A stretch of 46,711 nucleotides of DNA from an uncultured Alphaproteobacteria bacterium (GTDB lineage: Bacteria; Pseudomonadota; Alphaproteobacteria; SP197). Position numbers and translations under genes: made by a program. How positions within the stretch are numbered: the stretch's first letter is position 1; every line of letters begins with the position of its first letter. Below are positions 1 through 9,272 of the stretch, one piece after another. The DNA lies in assembly GCA_938048755.1 (NCBI GenBank), contig CALIUG010000231.1:1-46711 (forward strand). The letters run 5' to 3'. The notes below the pieces were generated by a model that was not told where the DNA came from, searched no databases, and was given only the letters and a program-made list of their open reading frames with translations.

Positions 1-333
1 ACGACTCCCGAGGAAGTCGAAAAGATCTTCGAGGTCTCGGGAAGGGTCATTCTTCTGGCGCGCCTGGAAGAAACGCAGGAGATTGCCGGCTTTGTCGACC
101 TCACCAAGGAAGCGTTTGTCTGCAATCTTGGTGTTGCCCGGAAGTTCTGGGGCACCGGTCTGGCGCACGAACTGTCCCGCCGGACCATCGCGATGGGCGC
201 GGAACTAGGCGCAGATCGTGTGCGATCCTATGTTCGTGCCAAGAATGCGGCATCCATCCGCATGCAGAAGCGGGTCGGCATGGAGATTGATGAAACTGTC
301 TATCACTACGAGCGGGATCAGGCCGCGCTCTGA
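1..333 (+). CDS. GNAT N-acetyltransferase, C-terminal part
   Basis: The gene is open at the left window edge; 110 codons remain before the TGA at 331-333. Visible are the end of the GNAT acetyl-CoA-binding core (GVARKFWGTGLAHEL, a variant of the R/Q-x-x-G-x-G/A pyrophosphate loop) and the usual C-terminal segment VRAKNAASIRMQKRVGM, in which Asn and Ser/Arg commonly follow strand 5. GNAT enzymes move an acetyl group from acetyl-CoA to an amine. The substrate cannot be read from this fragment. The next gene follows after 24 bp on the same strand, so the two may be cotranscribed. The family is fairly secure; the N-terminus is outside the window. Confidence 0.8.
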   Translation, partial: TTPEEVEKIFEVSGRVILLARLEETQEIAGFVDLTKEAFVCNLGVARKFWGTGLAHELSRRTIAMGAELGADRVRSYVRAKNAASIRMQKRVGMEIDETVYHYERDQAAL

Positions 334-357
334 TGGACTTGTCCCTGGGGGATAGGC

Positions 358-1611
358 ATGACGGAACCGATCAGTCTTGAAACGATCGTCGCCCACGGCC
401 TTTGTCTGGGTTGTGGCATTTGTGAAAGCATGGCCGGCGCGAATCTCGTGGAAATGGCGATCACGTCCCATGGGCAGATGCGCCCGCAGGTTCGCAGTGA
501 GCCCGATGATGTCACGATGGATCGCATCCGCGAGGTCTGTCCCGGCATCACATTGACGGGGCCTGGCCCCGAGCAGGTCGCCGACAAAGGTGTCATGCAT
601 GACGTCTGGGGCCCAATCCGCACGCTTTCGCGGGGCTGGTCGACCGATGAAGATCTTCGTTTCCGCTCGGCTGCCGGGGGCGCCATGACGGCGCTGGGTT
701 GTTACCTGCTGGAATCCGGCAGGGTTGATGCCGTGGTGCATGTGCGCGCCTCGGCATCCTCGCCCATGGAGACCGACGCCCTGGTCAGCCGCACGGTCGA
801 GGAAGTGCGGTCGGGAGCGCAGTCGCGTTATGGTCCCGCTGCACCCCTGCGCCATATCATGGCGTTGCTGGATGAAGGCATCCGCATGGCCGTTCTGGCC
901 AAACCCTGCGATGTCGCCGCCATCCGCAATCTGGGCCGTGTCGATGATCGCGTCGAAGCTCAGATTCCCTACCTCATCACGATCTTCTGTGGCGGCGTTC
1001 CCACGACGCACACGGCCGCAAGGATTGCCGGCTATCATCGGGTTCCCAAGGATCAGGTCTCGTTGTTCCGTTGGCGTGGCAACGGCTGGCCAGGTCCCAC
1101 GCGGGTTGAAACCCATGACGGCCGAAGCTTCGAGCTAACCTATGACAAGGTCTGGTTCAGCGACGACGTGCCCTGGACCTACGACATTCAGTTCCGCTGC
1201 AAGATCTGTCCCGACGCCATTGGCGAACAGGCCGATGTCTCCTGTCCGGATTCCTGGGTCATGGTCGACGGCAAAGCCATCCATGAGGAGGCAGACGGCG
1301 CCAATCTGTTCATTGCACGGACCAAGGCAGGCGAAGAACTGGTCGCCGCCGCGCTGGCTGATGGCGCCATCGAAACCGAGCCCTTCACCGTCGAAGAAAT
1401 TGATGCTCAGCATGTCGACCATGTCGCGCGCAAAATCGAGAACCCCGCCCGGGTGCGTGCGCTGGGGCTGGAGGGAGAGCCCGAACCGGTGTTCCGTGGT
1501 TATCGCAGCGATCGGATGGTCGAACTTGCGGGGCCCGACGCAGACCGGCGGGCAGAAGAGGGTGCCAGAGCACGTATTCGCAAGGCTGCTCACCTCGAGC
1601 CGCTGTCGTGA
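358..1611 (+). CDS. Coenzyme F420 hydrogenase/dehydrogenase beta-subunit (FrhB) family protein
   Basis: The protein is 417 aa. The ATG at 358 has a purine-rich site (GGGGGAT) just upstream. An N-terminal CLGCGIC cluster (Cys16, 19, 22) and a second block RCKICPD...SCPDSW (Cys281, 284, 296) match the FrhB family, which holds Fe-S clusters and flavin and passes electrons between ferredoxin-like donors and a deazaflavin or another acceptor. The middle part (FRSAAGGAMTAL, AKPCDVAAIRNL, IFCGGVPT) is the flavin-binding core of this family. No F420-biosynthesis gene and no hydrogenase large subunit lies nearby. In proteobacteria such stand-alone members are often linked to polysaccharide or unknown redox reactions, so the electron acceptor is unknown. 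Family assignment is strong; function is open. Confidence 0.85.
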   Translation: MTEPISLETIVAHGLCLGCGICESMAGANLVEMAITSHGQMRPQVRSEPDDVTMDRIREVCPGITLTGPGPEQVADKGVMHDVWGPIRTLSRGWSTDEDLRFRSAAGGAMTALGCYLLESGRVDAVVHVRASASSPMETDALVSRTVEEVRSGAQSRYGPAAPLRHIMALLDEGIRMAVLAKPCDVAAIRNLGRVDDRVEAQIPYLITIFCGGVPTTHTAARIAGYHRVPKDQVSLFRWRGNGWPGPTRVETHDGRSFELTYDKVWFSDDVPWTYDIQFRCKICPDAIGEQADVSCPDSWVMVDGKAIHEEADGANLFIARTKAGEELVAAALADGAIETEPFTVEEIDAQHVDHVARKIENPARVRALGLEGEPEPVFRGYRSDRMVELAGPDADRRAEEGARARIRKAAHLEPLS

Positions 1612-1738
1612 TGGACGTTTGTCGTTCCTGATGACACCATCGCCGGTGACAAGCGTTTGATTCACGGTTTGACGACCGACTGAAACAGGCTTCCTGATCG
1701 ATGCGGAGGCCACTGTTTCTGTCCCAGGGGAGCAAGAC

Positions 1739-3238
1739 ATGGCGCGTATTGCCGTCGGCGGATTTCAGCACGAGACCAACACCTTTGCCTCGACCCAGGC
1801 GACCTTTGCCGATTTCGAGATGCATGATGCCTGGCCTGGCCTCACCCGTGGTCCGGAACTGTTCGATGCCGTGGCGGGACTGAATCTGGGCCTTGCCGGT
1901 TTCATTGGGGCGGCCCTGGCAGACGGGCACGACCTCGTGCCCCTGCTCTGGGGCTCGGCCGAACCGTCATCCTATGTCACCGAAGATGCCTTTGAACGTA
2001 TTACCGGCATGATGGTCGAGGACCTGAAGAAGCATGGACCGTTTGATGCCGTGTTTCTCGATCTTCACGGCGCGATGGCGGTGGCGCATCATCAGGACGG
2101 GGAGGGGGAAACCCTTGCACGCGTGCGCTCGGTCGTGGGCAACACGATTCCGGTGGTCAATACGCTGGACCTGCATGCCAACATCACCGAGAAGATGGTC
2201 GCCATGTCGTCGGCCATGACGATCTACCGCACCTATCCCCATGTCGACATGGAAGTCACCGGCGAACGTTGCTACCGCCTGCTGCAGCGGTTGCTGGCAG
2301 GAGAGATACTGCACAAGGGCTTTGCCAAATCGCCGTTCCTGGTCCCGCTTTCCGCACAGTGGACCGATGCCGAGCCCAATCGCGGGTTTTACGATCTGAT
2401 CATGGCCCAGGACCTGGAAGGCGTTGCCAATTCCGATCTGGCCCTTGCCTTTCCACCCGCCGACATTCTCGAATGCGGCCCTGCTTCCGTCGCCTACGAC
2501 CCCGATCCGGCACGTGCCCAGGCTGCTGCCCAACGCATCATGGATGCGTTTGTGGCGGCTGAATCCAAGTTCGACAACGCCCTGCTGACGGCTGATGAGG
2601 CCGTGCAACAGGCGATGTCCGAACCTGCCGGTCCCATCGTGCTGGCCGATGCTCAGGACAACCCCGGTGCTGGCGGGACCTCCGATACCGTGGGTGTGCT
2701 TGAAGCACTGGTGCGCAACCACGCCCAAAAGGCGGCACTGGGTCTGCTCTGGGATGCTGAGGTCGCACGCGAGGCGCACGCGCAGGGCGAGGGAGCCGAA
2801 TTTGACGCACCACTGGGCGGCAAGTCGGGGCGCCCGGGTCAGGCTCCGTTCCGGGGCCGCTTCCGTGTGGAACGCCTGGGCGATGGTATCTTCGACTGCA
2901 CCGGAGAAATGTATCGGGGCACGCGCACCAATCTTGGCCCCATGGCACTGTTGTCAGTGGTCGATGCGGATTGTGATGTGAAGGTTGTGGTGTCCAGCCA
3001 TCGTTTCCAGAACCTGGATCAGGCCTGTTTCCGCCATATCGGTGTGGAACCGACCGAACAGCAGATCCTGGTGGTCAAGAGCACGGTCCACTTCCGTGCC
3101 GATTACGATCCCATTGCGGCCAGGACACTGGTCGTCGAATCTCCGGGCGAACATCCCTGCCGCCTGACCAATCTTGATTACCGCCACCTGCGCGAAGGCG
3201 TCAGGCTGGAACCGATGGGCCCCGAACACCGACGCTAA
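1739..3238 (+). CDS. M81 family metallopeptidase (MlrC-like)
   Basis: The protein is 499 aa, the normal size for the family. The N-terminal M81 domain (about residues 1-290) carries the zinc-site motifs GGFQHETNTF (His11), FLDLHGAM and TLDLHANIT. The C-terminal MlrC domain follows (DAQDNPGAGGTSDT, then the GEMYRGTRTNLGPMALL block). MlrC was described in microcystin-degrading sphingomonads, where it cleaves the linear tetrapeptide product; most relatives act on unknown small peptides or cyclic amides. In proteobacteria M81 genes often sit beside SDRs and ABC peptide transporters, and an SDR follows here after 13 bp. A 127-bp gap precedes the ATG and shows no obvious structure. Confidence 0.9.
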   Translation: MARIAVGGFQHETNTFASTQATFADFEMHDAWPGLTRGPELFDAVAGLNLGLAGFIGAALADGHDLVPLLWGSAEPSSYVTEDAFERITGMMVEDLKKHGPFDAVFLDLHGAMAVAHHQDGEGETLARVRSVVGNTIPVVNTLDLHANITEKMVAMSSAMTIYRTYPHVDMEVTGERCYRLLQRLLAGEILHKGFAKSPFLVPLSAQWTDAEPNRGFYDLIMAQDLEGVANSDLALAFPPADILECGPASVAYDPDPARAQAAAQRIMDAFVAAESKFDNALLTADEAVQQAMSEPAGPIVLADAQDNPGAGGTSDTVGVLEALVRNHAQKAALGLLWDAEVAREAHAQGEGAEFDAPLGGKSGRPGQAPFRGRFRVERLGDGIFDCTGEMYRGTRTNLGPMALLSVVDADCDVKVVVSSHRFQNLDQACFRHIGVEPTEQQILVVKSTVHFRADYDPIAARTLVVESPGEHPCRLTNLDYRHLREGVRLEPMGPEHRR

Positions 3239-3251
3239 TGGAGACATTTCC

Positions 3252-4001
3252 ATGACCAAGACGATCATCGTGACCGGCGCAAGCCGGGGTATCGGCGCTG
3301 CCACGGCCGTACGTGCCGGTCAGAACGGCTGGCGTGTCTGCGTCAACTACAACAGCTCGCCCGACAAGGCCGAGGAAGTCGCCGCTGCTGTGAAGGTCGC
3401 AGGCGGTGAGGCCTTCACGTTCAAGGCCAGCCAGGGCGTGGAATCCGAACTGGTCGCCATGTTCGAAGAGGTGGACAGGCGCTGGGGCCCCATTGATGCG
3501 CTGTGCAACAACGCCGGCATCGATCACGAGGTCGAAATTGCCGAGAGCACGTGGGACAACTACATGAAGGTCTTCAACGTCAACATTCTGGGCCTCATGG
3601 CGAGTTGCCGCGAAGGGGTGCAGCGCATGTCGACCAAGCGCGGCGGAAAGGGCGGATCGATCGTGAACATTGGTTCGATCTCCGCACGCACGGGCGGGCT
3701 GCCCAAGGATGTCATCTACACAGCGACCAAGGGGGCAGTCGACAGCTTTACGCTGGGCCTGGCCAAGGAGGTCGGTGGCGAAGGTGTTCGCGTCAACTGC
3801 GTGCGTCCCGGCGTGATCGAAACCGACATTTTTGCCGGAAACGAGTTCGGCCTTGCCGAAGTCAAGGAACTGGTCAAGAAGCTGGCACCCCTCGGCCGCA
3901 TCGGCCAGCCCGAAGAAATTGCCAACATGGCGGTCTGGTTGATGTCCGATGAAGCCAGTTACTGCACCGGCATGTGCTACGACGTCAGTGGCGGGCGATA
4001 G
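3252..4001 (+). CDS. SDR family oxidoreductase
   Basis: The protein is 249 aa if started at ATG 3252. An in-frame start further upstream would overlap the M81 gene by about 65 bp and only adds non-homologous residues. It is a classical short-chain dehydrogenase: TGASRGIG nucleotide loop at residues 8-15, NNAG motif, and a catalytic Ser (NIGSIS) with Tyr156-x3-Lys160 (YTATK). It ends with the common tail CTGMCYDVSGGR. Resemblance to 3-oxoacyl-ACP and glucose dehydrogenases is only at family level, so the substrate is unknown. It lies 13 bp after the M81 peptidase, so joint transcription is likely. Confidence 0.9.
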   Translation: MTKTIIVTGASRGIGAATAVRAGQNGWRVCVNYNSSPDKAEEVAAAVKVAGGEAFTFKASQGVESELVAMFEEVDRRWGPIDALCNNAGIDHEVEIAESTWDNYMKVFNVNILGLMASCREGVQRMSTKRGGKGGSIVNIGSISARTGGLPKDVIYTATKGAVDSFTLGLAKEVGGEGVRVNCVRPGVIETDIFAGNEFGLAEVKELVKKLAPLGRIGQPEEIANMAVWLMSDEASYCTGMCYDVSGGR

Positions 4002-4035
4002 GGGCTGCGCTCGCTCCTGTTGAAGGTAACCGTTC

Positions 4036-4854
4036 TTGGCTGACCATTTCGTCTTTACCATCACGACGGGCCGCAGTGGCACGACCTATCTGGCCGAGCT
4101 TCTGGCGCGCAATGTTCCGGACTCCCGTGTCTGGCACGAGCGCACCAGCTTTCAGAGCTTCGGTGTCGACACACCGGATCTGTCGCATTTCACGCTCTTC
4201 AACAGCGTTGGCAATGTCCGCAAGGTGCAGGCGTTCTGGCGGCGCAAGTTCATTCGTGACCGCAAGACCGATCGGAAGGTGCACGGTGAGGCCTCCCATC
4301 TTCTGGCCAAGGCCGGGCTGCTCGAGAACAACGAACTGCTGACCAGCAACGGAGCAACCGTTGATGTCGTCATTCTCAAGCGTGATGTGGCCGATACGGT
4401 CTGGAGTTTCTACAACCGCTTCGATTTCGTGAACAACGGTCTGGCCTGGGCCTTCTATCTGGATGCGGCCTATCCCAATGTCATCGTGAATTCCGAACCT
4501 TTCGTCGAGCACGGTGCAGCCGGGCGGGCACTCTGGTACGTCGTGGAAGTGCGCGTGCGCGCTGCCTATTACCGCCAGCTCATGGGCGAAGTAACGGGTT
4601 TGCGGTTCCACGAGACCGATCTGCCGTCGATTGCCCATGCCCGGGGCGCGGCGGAACTGCTCGAAGCCATGGACCTCAGCCCCGAGGCTGCCCCGGTCTG
4701 CCCGCGGCCGCGCAACGAAAGCGGTGACCCGTTCTTTGGCAAGGACGAGCGCAGGAAACTCGACAGACTTTGCGCAAGGTTCGCGCTCGACGAGGAGGAG
4801 CTTGCCGCGACCTATATCCGCCTTGGAAAGCGCCTTTCCGACGGTGTGCCATAG
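4036..4854 (+). CDS. Sulfotransferase-like P-loop protein
   Basis: The protein is 272 aa. The start is a TTG at 4036 with GAAGG nine bases upstream; no ATG or GTG lies near the N-terminus in frame. The N-terminus FTITTGRSGTTYLAELLA is the 5'-phosphosulfate-binding loop of PAPS-dependent sulfotransferases (TGRSGTT). The segment VVILKRDVADTVWSFYNR resembles the 3'-phosphate-binding RDP-x-x-x-x-S region. The remainder is divergent, and neither the acceptor nor true sulfotransferase activity can be judged. It may equally be one of the many P-loop 'sulfotransferase family' proteins that modify surface carbohydrate. It follows the SDR after 34 bp. Confidence 0.75.
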   Translation: MADHFVFTITTGRSGTTYLAELLARNVPDSRVWHERTSFQSFGVDTPDLSHFTLFNSVGNVRKVQAFWRRKFIRDRKTDRKVHGEASHLLAKAGLLENNELLTSNGATVDVVILKRDVADTVWSFYNRFDFVNNGLAWAFYLDAAYPNVIVNSEPFVEHGAAGRALWYVVEVRVRAAYYRQLMGEVTGLRFHETDLPSIAHARGAAELLEAMDLSPEAAPVCPRPRNESGDPFFGKDERRKLDRLCARFALDEEELAATYIRLGKRLSDGVP

Positions 4855-4911
4855 GATTGCGCCGCACTATTTGCTATCGGTAACGCCGACCTGTTGTTTG
4901 GGAGAGTTCTG

Positions 4912-5769
4912 GTGCGTTTGAGATCTCTGGCGTTGATTGTCCTGTTCGCTGGCCTTGTGACAGGTTGCCGTTCTACGGCCGAAGTTGCCGAACCCATGGG
5001 GCAGTTCTTCAACGGTTCCCGGTCGACATCTTCTGTGGCCTCGTTCGATGCCGATCTTGCATCGCAACTACGCGATCCCGACGACACCATCGTGATGATC
5101 TACAACCACGGCACGGACTGGGGCGGAAAGTTCCAGGACTGCGAGCCTGACACCATGCCCGGCTTCCTGGAACACTGGGGAGCAAACGGGATCGATGGTC
5201 ATGATGTCCTGGTGTTTTATCTATGCGCGCAGGTGGCCGAAGACTTCGCTGCCATGGGCAGCGCGCGCTCTCGCGAGAACGAAGCCGTGCTTGACCGGTT
5301 GCTTGCAGCCGGTGTGCCCGCGCGCAACATTTTCGTCGTCGGTCATTCCGGAGGCGCCAGCACGGCCCTGCTGACGGCCGAACGCGCTCCGACCAAGTTC
5401 AATTCCGCCATCGTCAGTGCGCCGGGATACGGTTTTGCCTGGCTCGAGGCAGAAGGTGCGGGCGATCAATGGATCGACGTCGAATATGACAAGTGGCGTT
5501 CAGCCCTGGCCTATGCCGACGACATGTCGGCCTTTGCCCTGCTCTACGAGGGTGACATGTGGGCACCGCCAGGCGATGCAACCTTTTTGGGCAGCCATCC
5601 CGATGTGACAGTCGTGACGGTCTACGACACAAACCTTGATGGTGAGTTGTGCAAAGGGCTCGACGAGCCGCATTTTTACTGGTGGACGGCGTGTTTTGCG
5701 CAAAACGAGATGCGTGACGTCGAAAGGTTTGTCCTCGAGCGGCTCGAAAATCGGGAATGGGTACTGTAG
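4912..5769 (+). CDS. Lipoprotein with alpha/beta-hydrolase fold
   Basis: A GTG start at 4912, six bases after GGGAGA, gives 285 aa and a clean lipoprotein signal: a short RLR N-region, a hydrophobic stretch, then the lipobox VTGC with Cys19. An earlier in-frame TTG at 4894 has a poorer site. After the lipid anchor comes a serine-hydrolase core with the nucleophile elbow VVGHSGGAST. The later His in GLDEPHFYWW is a candidate for the catalytic triad, and IYNHGTDWGG may supply the oxyanion hole. The protein is predicted to be membrane-anchored on the periplasmic side. The substrate is unknown. It sits between the sulfotransferase-like gene (57 bp before) and the acyl-CoA synthetase (3 bp after). 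Confidence 0.75.
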   Translation: MRLRSLALIVLFAGLVTGCRSTAEVAEPMGQFFNGSRSTSSVASFDADLASQLRDPDDTIVMIYNHGTDWGGKFQDCEPDTMPGFLEHWGANGIDGHDVLVFYLCAQVAEDFAAMGSARSRENEAVLDRLLAAGVPARNIFVVGHSGGASTALLTAERAPTKFNSAIVSAPGYGFAWLEAEGAGDQWIDVEYDKWRSALAYADDMSAFALLYEGDMWAPPGDATFLGSHPDVTVVTVYDTNLDGELCKGLDEPHFYWWTACFAQNEMRDVERFVLERLENREWVL

Positions 5770-5772
5770 GCC

Positions 5773-7869
5773 ATGTCCGCACCCAAACGCCGTCGCATCG
5801 ATCACAGGCTCTCTCCGCTCCTTACGCCGCGCTCGGTCGCTGTTGTCGGTGCTTCGCCGCGTGAACACAGCACGGGGCTTTCGATCATCCAGAAGCTTGA
5901 CGAGCTGGCCTTTGACGGGCCGATCTACCCGGTCAATCCACGCTACGGAGAAGTCGGTGGGCATCGCGCCTATCCCACGGTCGCCGAGCTTCCCCAGCCG
6001 CCTGACCTTGTGGTCATGGCGGTAGGAGATGGCCGGATCGAGGAACAGTTTTCTGCCGCGATACAGGCTGGCGCTCGATCAGCCGCCATCTTCGGCAGTT
6101 GCGTGGTGCCCGATGACACGACACCGAACCTGGTCAGCAGACTTTCGGCGATGGCCCATGAGGCTGGTGTTCCCGTGATTGGCGCAAACTGCATGGGCTT
6201 CTGCAATTACGAAGCTGCGGTACACGCCAACTCCTATGCGTTTCCCCAACGCGAGCCCGGGCGGATCACGGTGCTGGCGCAGTCGGGTTCCGTGTTTGGC
6301 GCCATGGTGGGCAGCCGCATGAAGCTCAACTTTGCCGCTTCCATTGGTGGTGAGCTTGGCACGACCGTCGCCGACTACATGGATTACGCGCTCGAACTGG
6401 GTACTGCCCGTGTGTTGACCCTGTTCCTGGAGACCGTGCGCGATCCCGACGCGTTCGAGGCCGCGCTTGAGAAGGCTGAACAAAAGGGGGTGCCCGTCGT
6501 GGCGCTCAAGGCAGGTCGCTCCGATATGGCCATACGCATGGCTGTCAGCCATTCCGGAGCACTGGCCGGTGATGACAGGGCGATGGATGCCGTGTTCCGG
6601 CGCCATGGTGTGCTTCGGGTCAGCACCCACGATGAACTGGTCGCAACGTCCCTGCTCATGGAGCGCGCTACCGATCTGGGGCCGGGCGCGCTTGCTACAA
6701 TCCATGACTCTGGTGGTGAACGGGAAATGGTGGTGGATCTGGCCGACGAGATCGGGGTTCCGTTCGCACAGATCAACGAGAAGACCGTCGCGCGACTTGC
6801 CGAGCGTCTGGAGTTCGGGCTGGAGCCTGAAAACCCCTGTGATGCGTTTGGTACGGGTTATGACCATGATGGCATTTCCCGTGATTGTTTCGCGGCTCTG
6901 ATGGATGACCCCGCAACGGCGCTGGGTCTCTACTTCCTCAACGTCACGCAGAGCAACAGTTACAGCACCGCGCTGACCCAGGCCTGTTCCGATGTTGCCG
7001 CGAACACATCCAAGCCTGTTGCCATCGCAACGAATTTCAGCGGTGTCGATCACCGGGAGCTGGCTGAGGAATATACCAACGTCCGTGGTATTCCCGTGCT
7101 GGACGGGACCATCCCGGCTCTGCGTGCGGCCCATCATGCCTTTGCCTGGCGTGATTGGCGTGCGCGCAAGCGTGATGCTGACCGTGATATCGATTCTGAT
7201 CGCCAGAAGCGCTGGGTTTCCCGCCTGAACTCGGGCGTGCCGTTAGACGAAGCGGAGGGCCTCTCTCTGCTGGCAGACTATGGCATTACGGTCCCTGACC
7301 ATGCCGTTGTCGAGACTGAGGCGGAGGCCGTTGCTGCAGCTGCAAGGCTGGGTTCGCCTGTGGTGATGAAGACCGCGATGCCTGGAATTGCCCACAAGTC
7401 CGATGTCGGCGGTGTCATTCTTGGGCTTGATGGTGAAGCTGCGATCAGTGCGGCCTATCGCGATCTCTCGGATCGCCTGGGACCCCGCGTGTTTCTTGCA
7501 CCGATGATCAAGGGAGGCGTCGAGATGGTTCTGGGCGTGACCCACGATCCCCAATTCGGCCCTCTGGTTCTGCTGGGGGCCGGTGGCATTCTGGTTGAGG
7601 TCCTCGAAGACGTCGCTGCCCTGAAGGTGCCCGCAGAGCGTTGGGAAGTGCGTCAGGTGCTGGAGGGGTTGAAGGTGCGCAAACTGCTAGCCGGTGTGCG
7701 CGGCCAGCCGCCAGCCGACATCGATTCTCTGGAGGAAACGGTGGTGGCTCTCTCGTTGCTGGCCCGAGAGCTGGGCGAAAGTCTGAGTGAGCTCGATATC
7801 AACCCGCTTCTGGCCCGTGAAAGTGGTGTTATGGCGTTGGACGCGCTGGTCGTAGCCGGACAGGCGTGA
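5773..7869 (+). CDS. NDP-forming acyl-CoA synthetase (acetate--CoA ligase family)
   Basis: The protein is 698 aa with fused alpha and beta parts. In order it has a CoA-binding Rossmann domain (about 15-140; VVGASPREHSTGLS), a succinyl-CoA-synthetase-like flavodoxin region with the SHSGALAG motif, whose His260 is the likely phosphohistidine, and a C-terminal ATP-grasp domain (about 480-695; VVMKTAMPGIAHKSDVGGV, LGAGGILVEVLEDV, ELDINPLLA). The family interconverts acyl-CoA plus NDP and phosphate with acid plus NTP. Bacterial single-chain members act on acetate, pimelate, dicarboxylates or remain uncharacterised. The stop overlaps the GTG of the MATE gene, so translation of the two is probably coupled. 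Confidence 0.9.
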   Translation: MSAPKRRRIDHRLSPLLTPRSVAVVGASPREHSTGLSIIQKLDELAFDGPIYPVNPRYGEVGGHRAYPTVAELPQPPDLVVMAVGDGRIEEQFSAAIQAGARSAAIFGSCVVPDDTTPNLVSRLSAMAHEAGVPVIGANCMGFCNYEAAVHANSYAFPQREPGRITVLAQSGSVFGAMVGSRMKLNFAASIGGELGTTVADYMDYALELGTARVLTLFLETVRDPDAFEAALEKAEQKGVPVVALKAGRSDMAIRMAVSHSGALAGDDRAMDAVFRRHGVLRVSTHDELVATSLLMERATDLGPGALATIHDSGGEREMVVDLADEIGVPFAQINEKTVARLAERLEFGLEPENPCDAFGTGYDHDGISRDCFAALMDDPATALGLYFLNVTQSNSYSTALTQACSDVAANTSKPVAIATNFSGVDHRELAEEYTNVRGIPVLDGTIPALRAAHHAFAWRDWRARKRDADRDIDSDRQKRWVSRLNSGVPLDEAEGLSLLADYGITVPDHAVVETEAEAVAAAARLGSPVVMKTAMPGIAHKSDVGGVILGLDGEAAISAAYRDLSDRLGPRVFLAPMIKGGVEMVLGVTHDPQFGPLVLLGAGGILVEVLEDVAALKVPAERWEVRQVLEGLKVRKLLAGVRGQPPADIDSLEETVVALSLLARELGESLSELDINPLLARESGVMALDALVVAGQA

Positions 7870-9260
7870 GCACCACTACTGGGGTCTTCAAAGCGGAAAA
7901 CGCCACAAGCTGGCGCGATGAACTGCGTCTGCAGAGCCGCGTCACGATCCCTCTGACGATAGCGTTTCTGGTCGAACTGGGCATTTACTTCACCGATCTT
8001 CTGGTGGTCGGAAGGCTGGGTGCCCTTCCATTAGGTGCTGTTGGTTTGGCGGGAGGGGTGATTTGGGAACTCACCTATGCCGGCTTCAGTGTACTCATGA
8101 TCGTGGGCGTGGTTGTCGCTCACAGTTATGGCGCAGGCAGGAAGGAAGACGTGGCCTCTGGCGCGCGTGCCGGGCTTCTGACTGCGCTTGTGATCAGCGT
8201 CCCGTGGATGCTTCTTGGGTGGTATCTCACCGACATCATGGCACTGACCGATCAGGACCCTGAGGTCATGGCTGTTGGTCAGGAATACCTGCGCGCCATG
8301 ATCTGGCACATCCCGGCCAGTTTCATGTTCATGGCCTTGCGGCAGGTGGTCACCGGCCTCTCGCGGCCGCTGGTGATCACGGTCATCATGATTGCGGCGG
8401 TTCCCATCAACCTCGCTCTCAACATTGTTCTGGTCTTCGGCTGGGCGGGGATTCCGGCTTTGGGTGTCGCTGGAGCAGGCATTGCTACGGCCCTGGTCGC
8501 CTGGATCAAGTTGGCACTGTTGATCATCTATTTGGTCCGCCATCCTGAACTCAAGGAATTCTCACCGTTCCGGAATCTGCATCGGATCGATTTTGTCATG
8601 TGGCTGCAGATATGGCGGCTGGGGCTTCCCGTAGCGGCGGTGCGTATCGTCGAAGGCTCCATGTTCCAGGTAACCCTTCTGATGATGGGTGCGTTCGGCG
8701 CTACTGCACTGGCGGCGAGCACTGTCATGGTGGGTGCGCTTAACCTCAGCGTGACTATTGCGGTTTCCTTTGGCCACGGCGCATCGGTTCGCGTTGCCCA
8801 GGAACTGGGCGGCGGCCACGTCCTGGCTTCTCAGAGAGCTGGCTGGCTGGCCGAGATTGCAATTCTGACGATTGTTGTGCCCATCACCTTGTTTCTGTGT
8901 GTTGCGCCGGACTTTGTCACATCGATTATTCTCGACCCTGATAACCCTGCGAATGCCGCTACCTTCGAGCTGGTTCGCGAGCTTAGATGGATTGCAGCGT
9001 TGTTTGCGCTGGTTCAGGCTGTCGAGGTTGTCATTACCCGTGCTCTGCGCGGACGGAAAGACACCATGGTGCCCATGCTGATGGCTGCAGCCGGGTTCTG
9101 GGCTGCGGGCATTCCCTGCGCACTGCTGCTGTCACGCACGGCAGGTATGGGACCGATGGGCCTGTGGATCGGCATGACCGTCGGTTTCGGTGTCACAGCC
9201 GCACTCATGCTGACCCGCTGGCAAAAGCTGCCTGATATCAAGACCGGTGCAGCACCGTAA
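7866..9260 (+). CDS. MATE family efflux transporter
   Basis: The protein is 464 aa, starting with GTG at 7866 inside a GTGA overlap with the preceding synthetase gene. About twelve hydrophobic segments fall in two halves. The N-terminal half has FLVELGIYFTDLLVVGRLG and the second half has LPVAAVRIVEGSMFQVTLLM, both typical of the NorM/DinF-like MATE exporters. These use a Na+ or H+ gradient to expel cationic or amphipathic compounds across the inner membrane. Coupling to the acyl-CoA synthetase suggests export of a product or by-product, but no ligand can be inferred. It is convergent with msrB, only 12 bp apart; a short GC hairpin (about 9268-9285) without a T-run overlaps the msrB end. Confidence 0.9.
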   Translation: MSTTTGVFKAENATSWRDELRLQSRVTIPLTIAFLVELGIYFTDLLVVGRLGALPLGAVGLAGGVIWELTYAGFSVLMIVGVVVAHSYGAGRKEDVASGARAGLLTALVISVPWMLLGWYLTDIMALTDQDPEVMAVGQEYLRAMIWHIPASFMFMALRQVVTGLSRPLVITVIMIAAVPINLALNIVLVFGWAGIPALGVAGAGIATALVAWIKLALLIIYLVRHPELKEFSPFRNLHRIDFVMWLQIWRLGLPVAAVRIVEGSMFQVTLLMMGAFGATALAASTVMVGALNLSVTIAVSFGHGASVRVAQELGGGHVLASQRAGWLAEIAILTIVVPITLFLCVAPDFVTSIILDPDNPANAATFELVRELRWIAALFALVQAVEVVITRALRGRKDTMVPMLMAAAGFWAAGIPCALLLSRTAGMGPMGLWIGMTVGFGVTAALMLTRWQKLPDIKTGAAP

Positions 9261-9272
9261 CGCGATACGCGG

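Noticed and set aside
205-1116. 303-codon minus-strand open frame
   Set aside because: Antisense to the FrhB-like gene and the GNAT end; no recognisable domain.
6079-7137. 352-codon minus-strand open frame
   Set aside because: Lies wholly within the acyl-CoA synthetase gene on the other strand; no recognisable domain.
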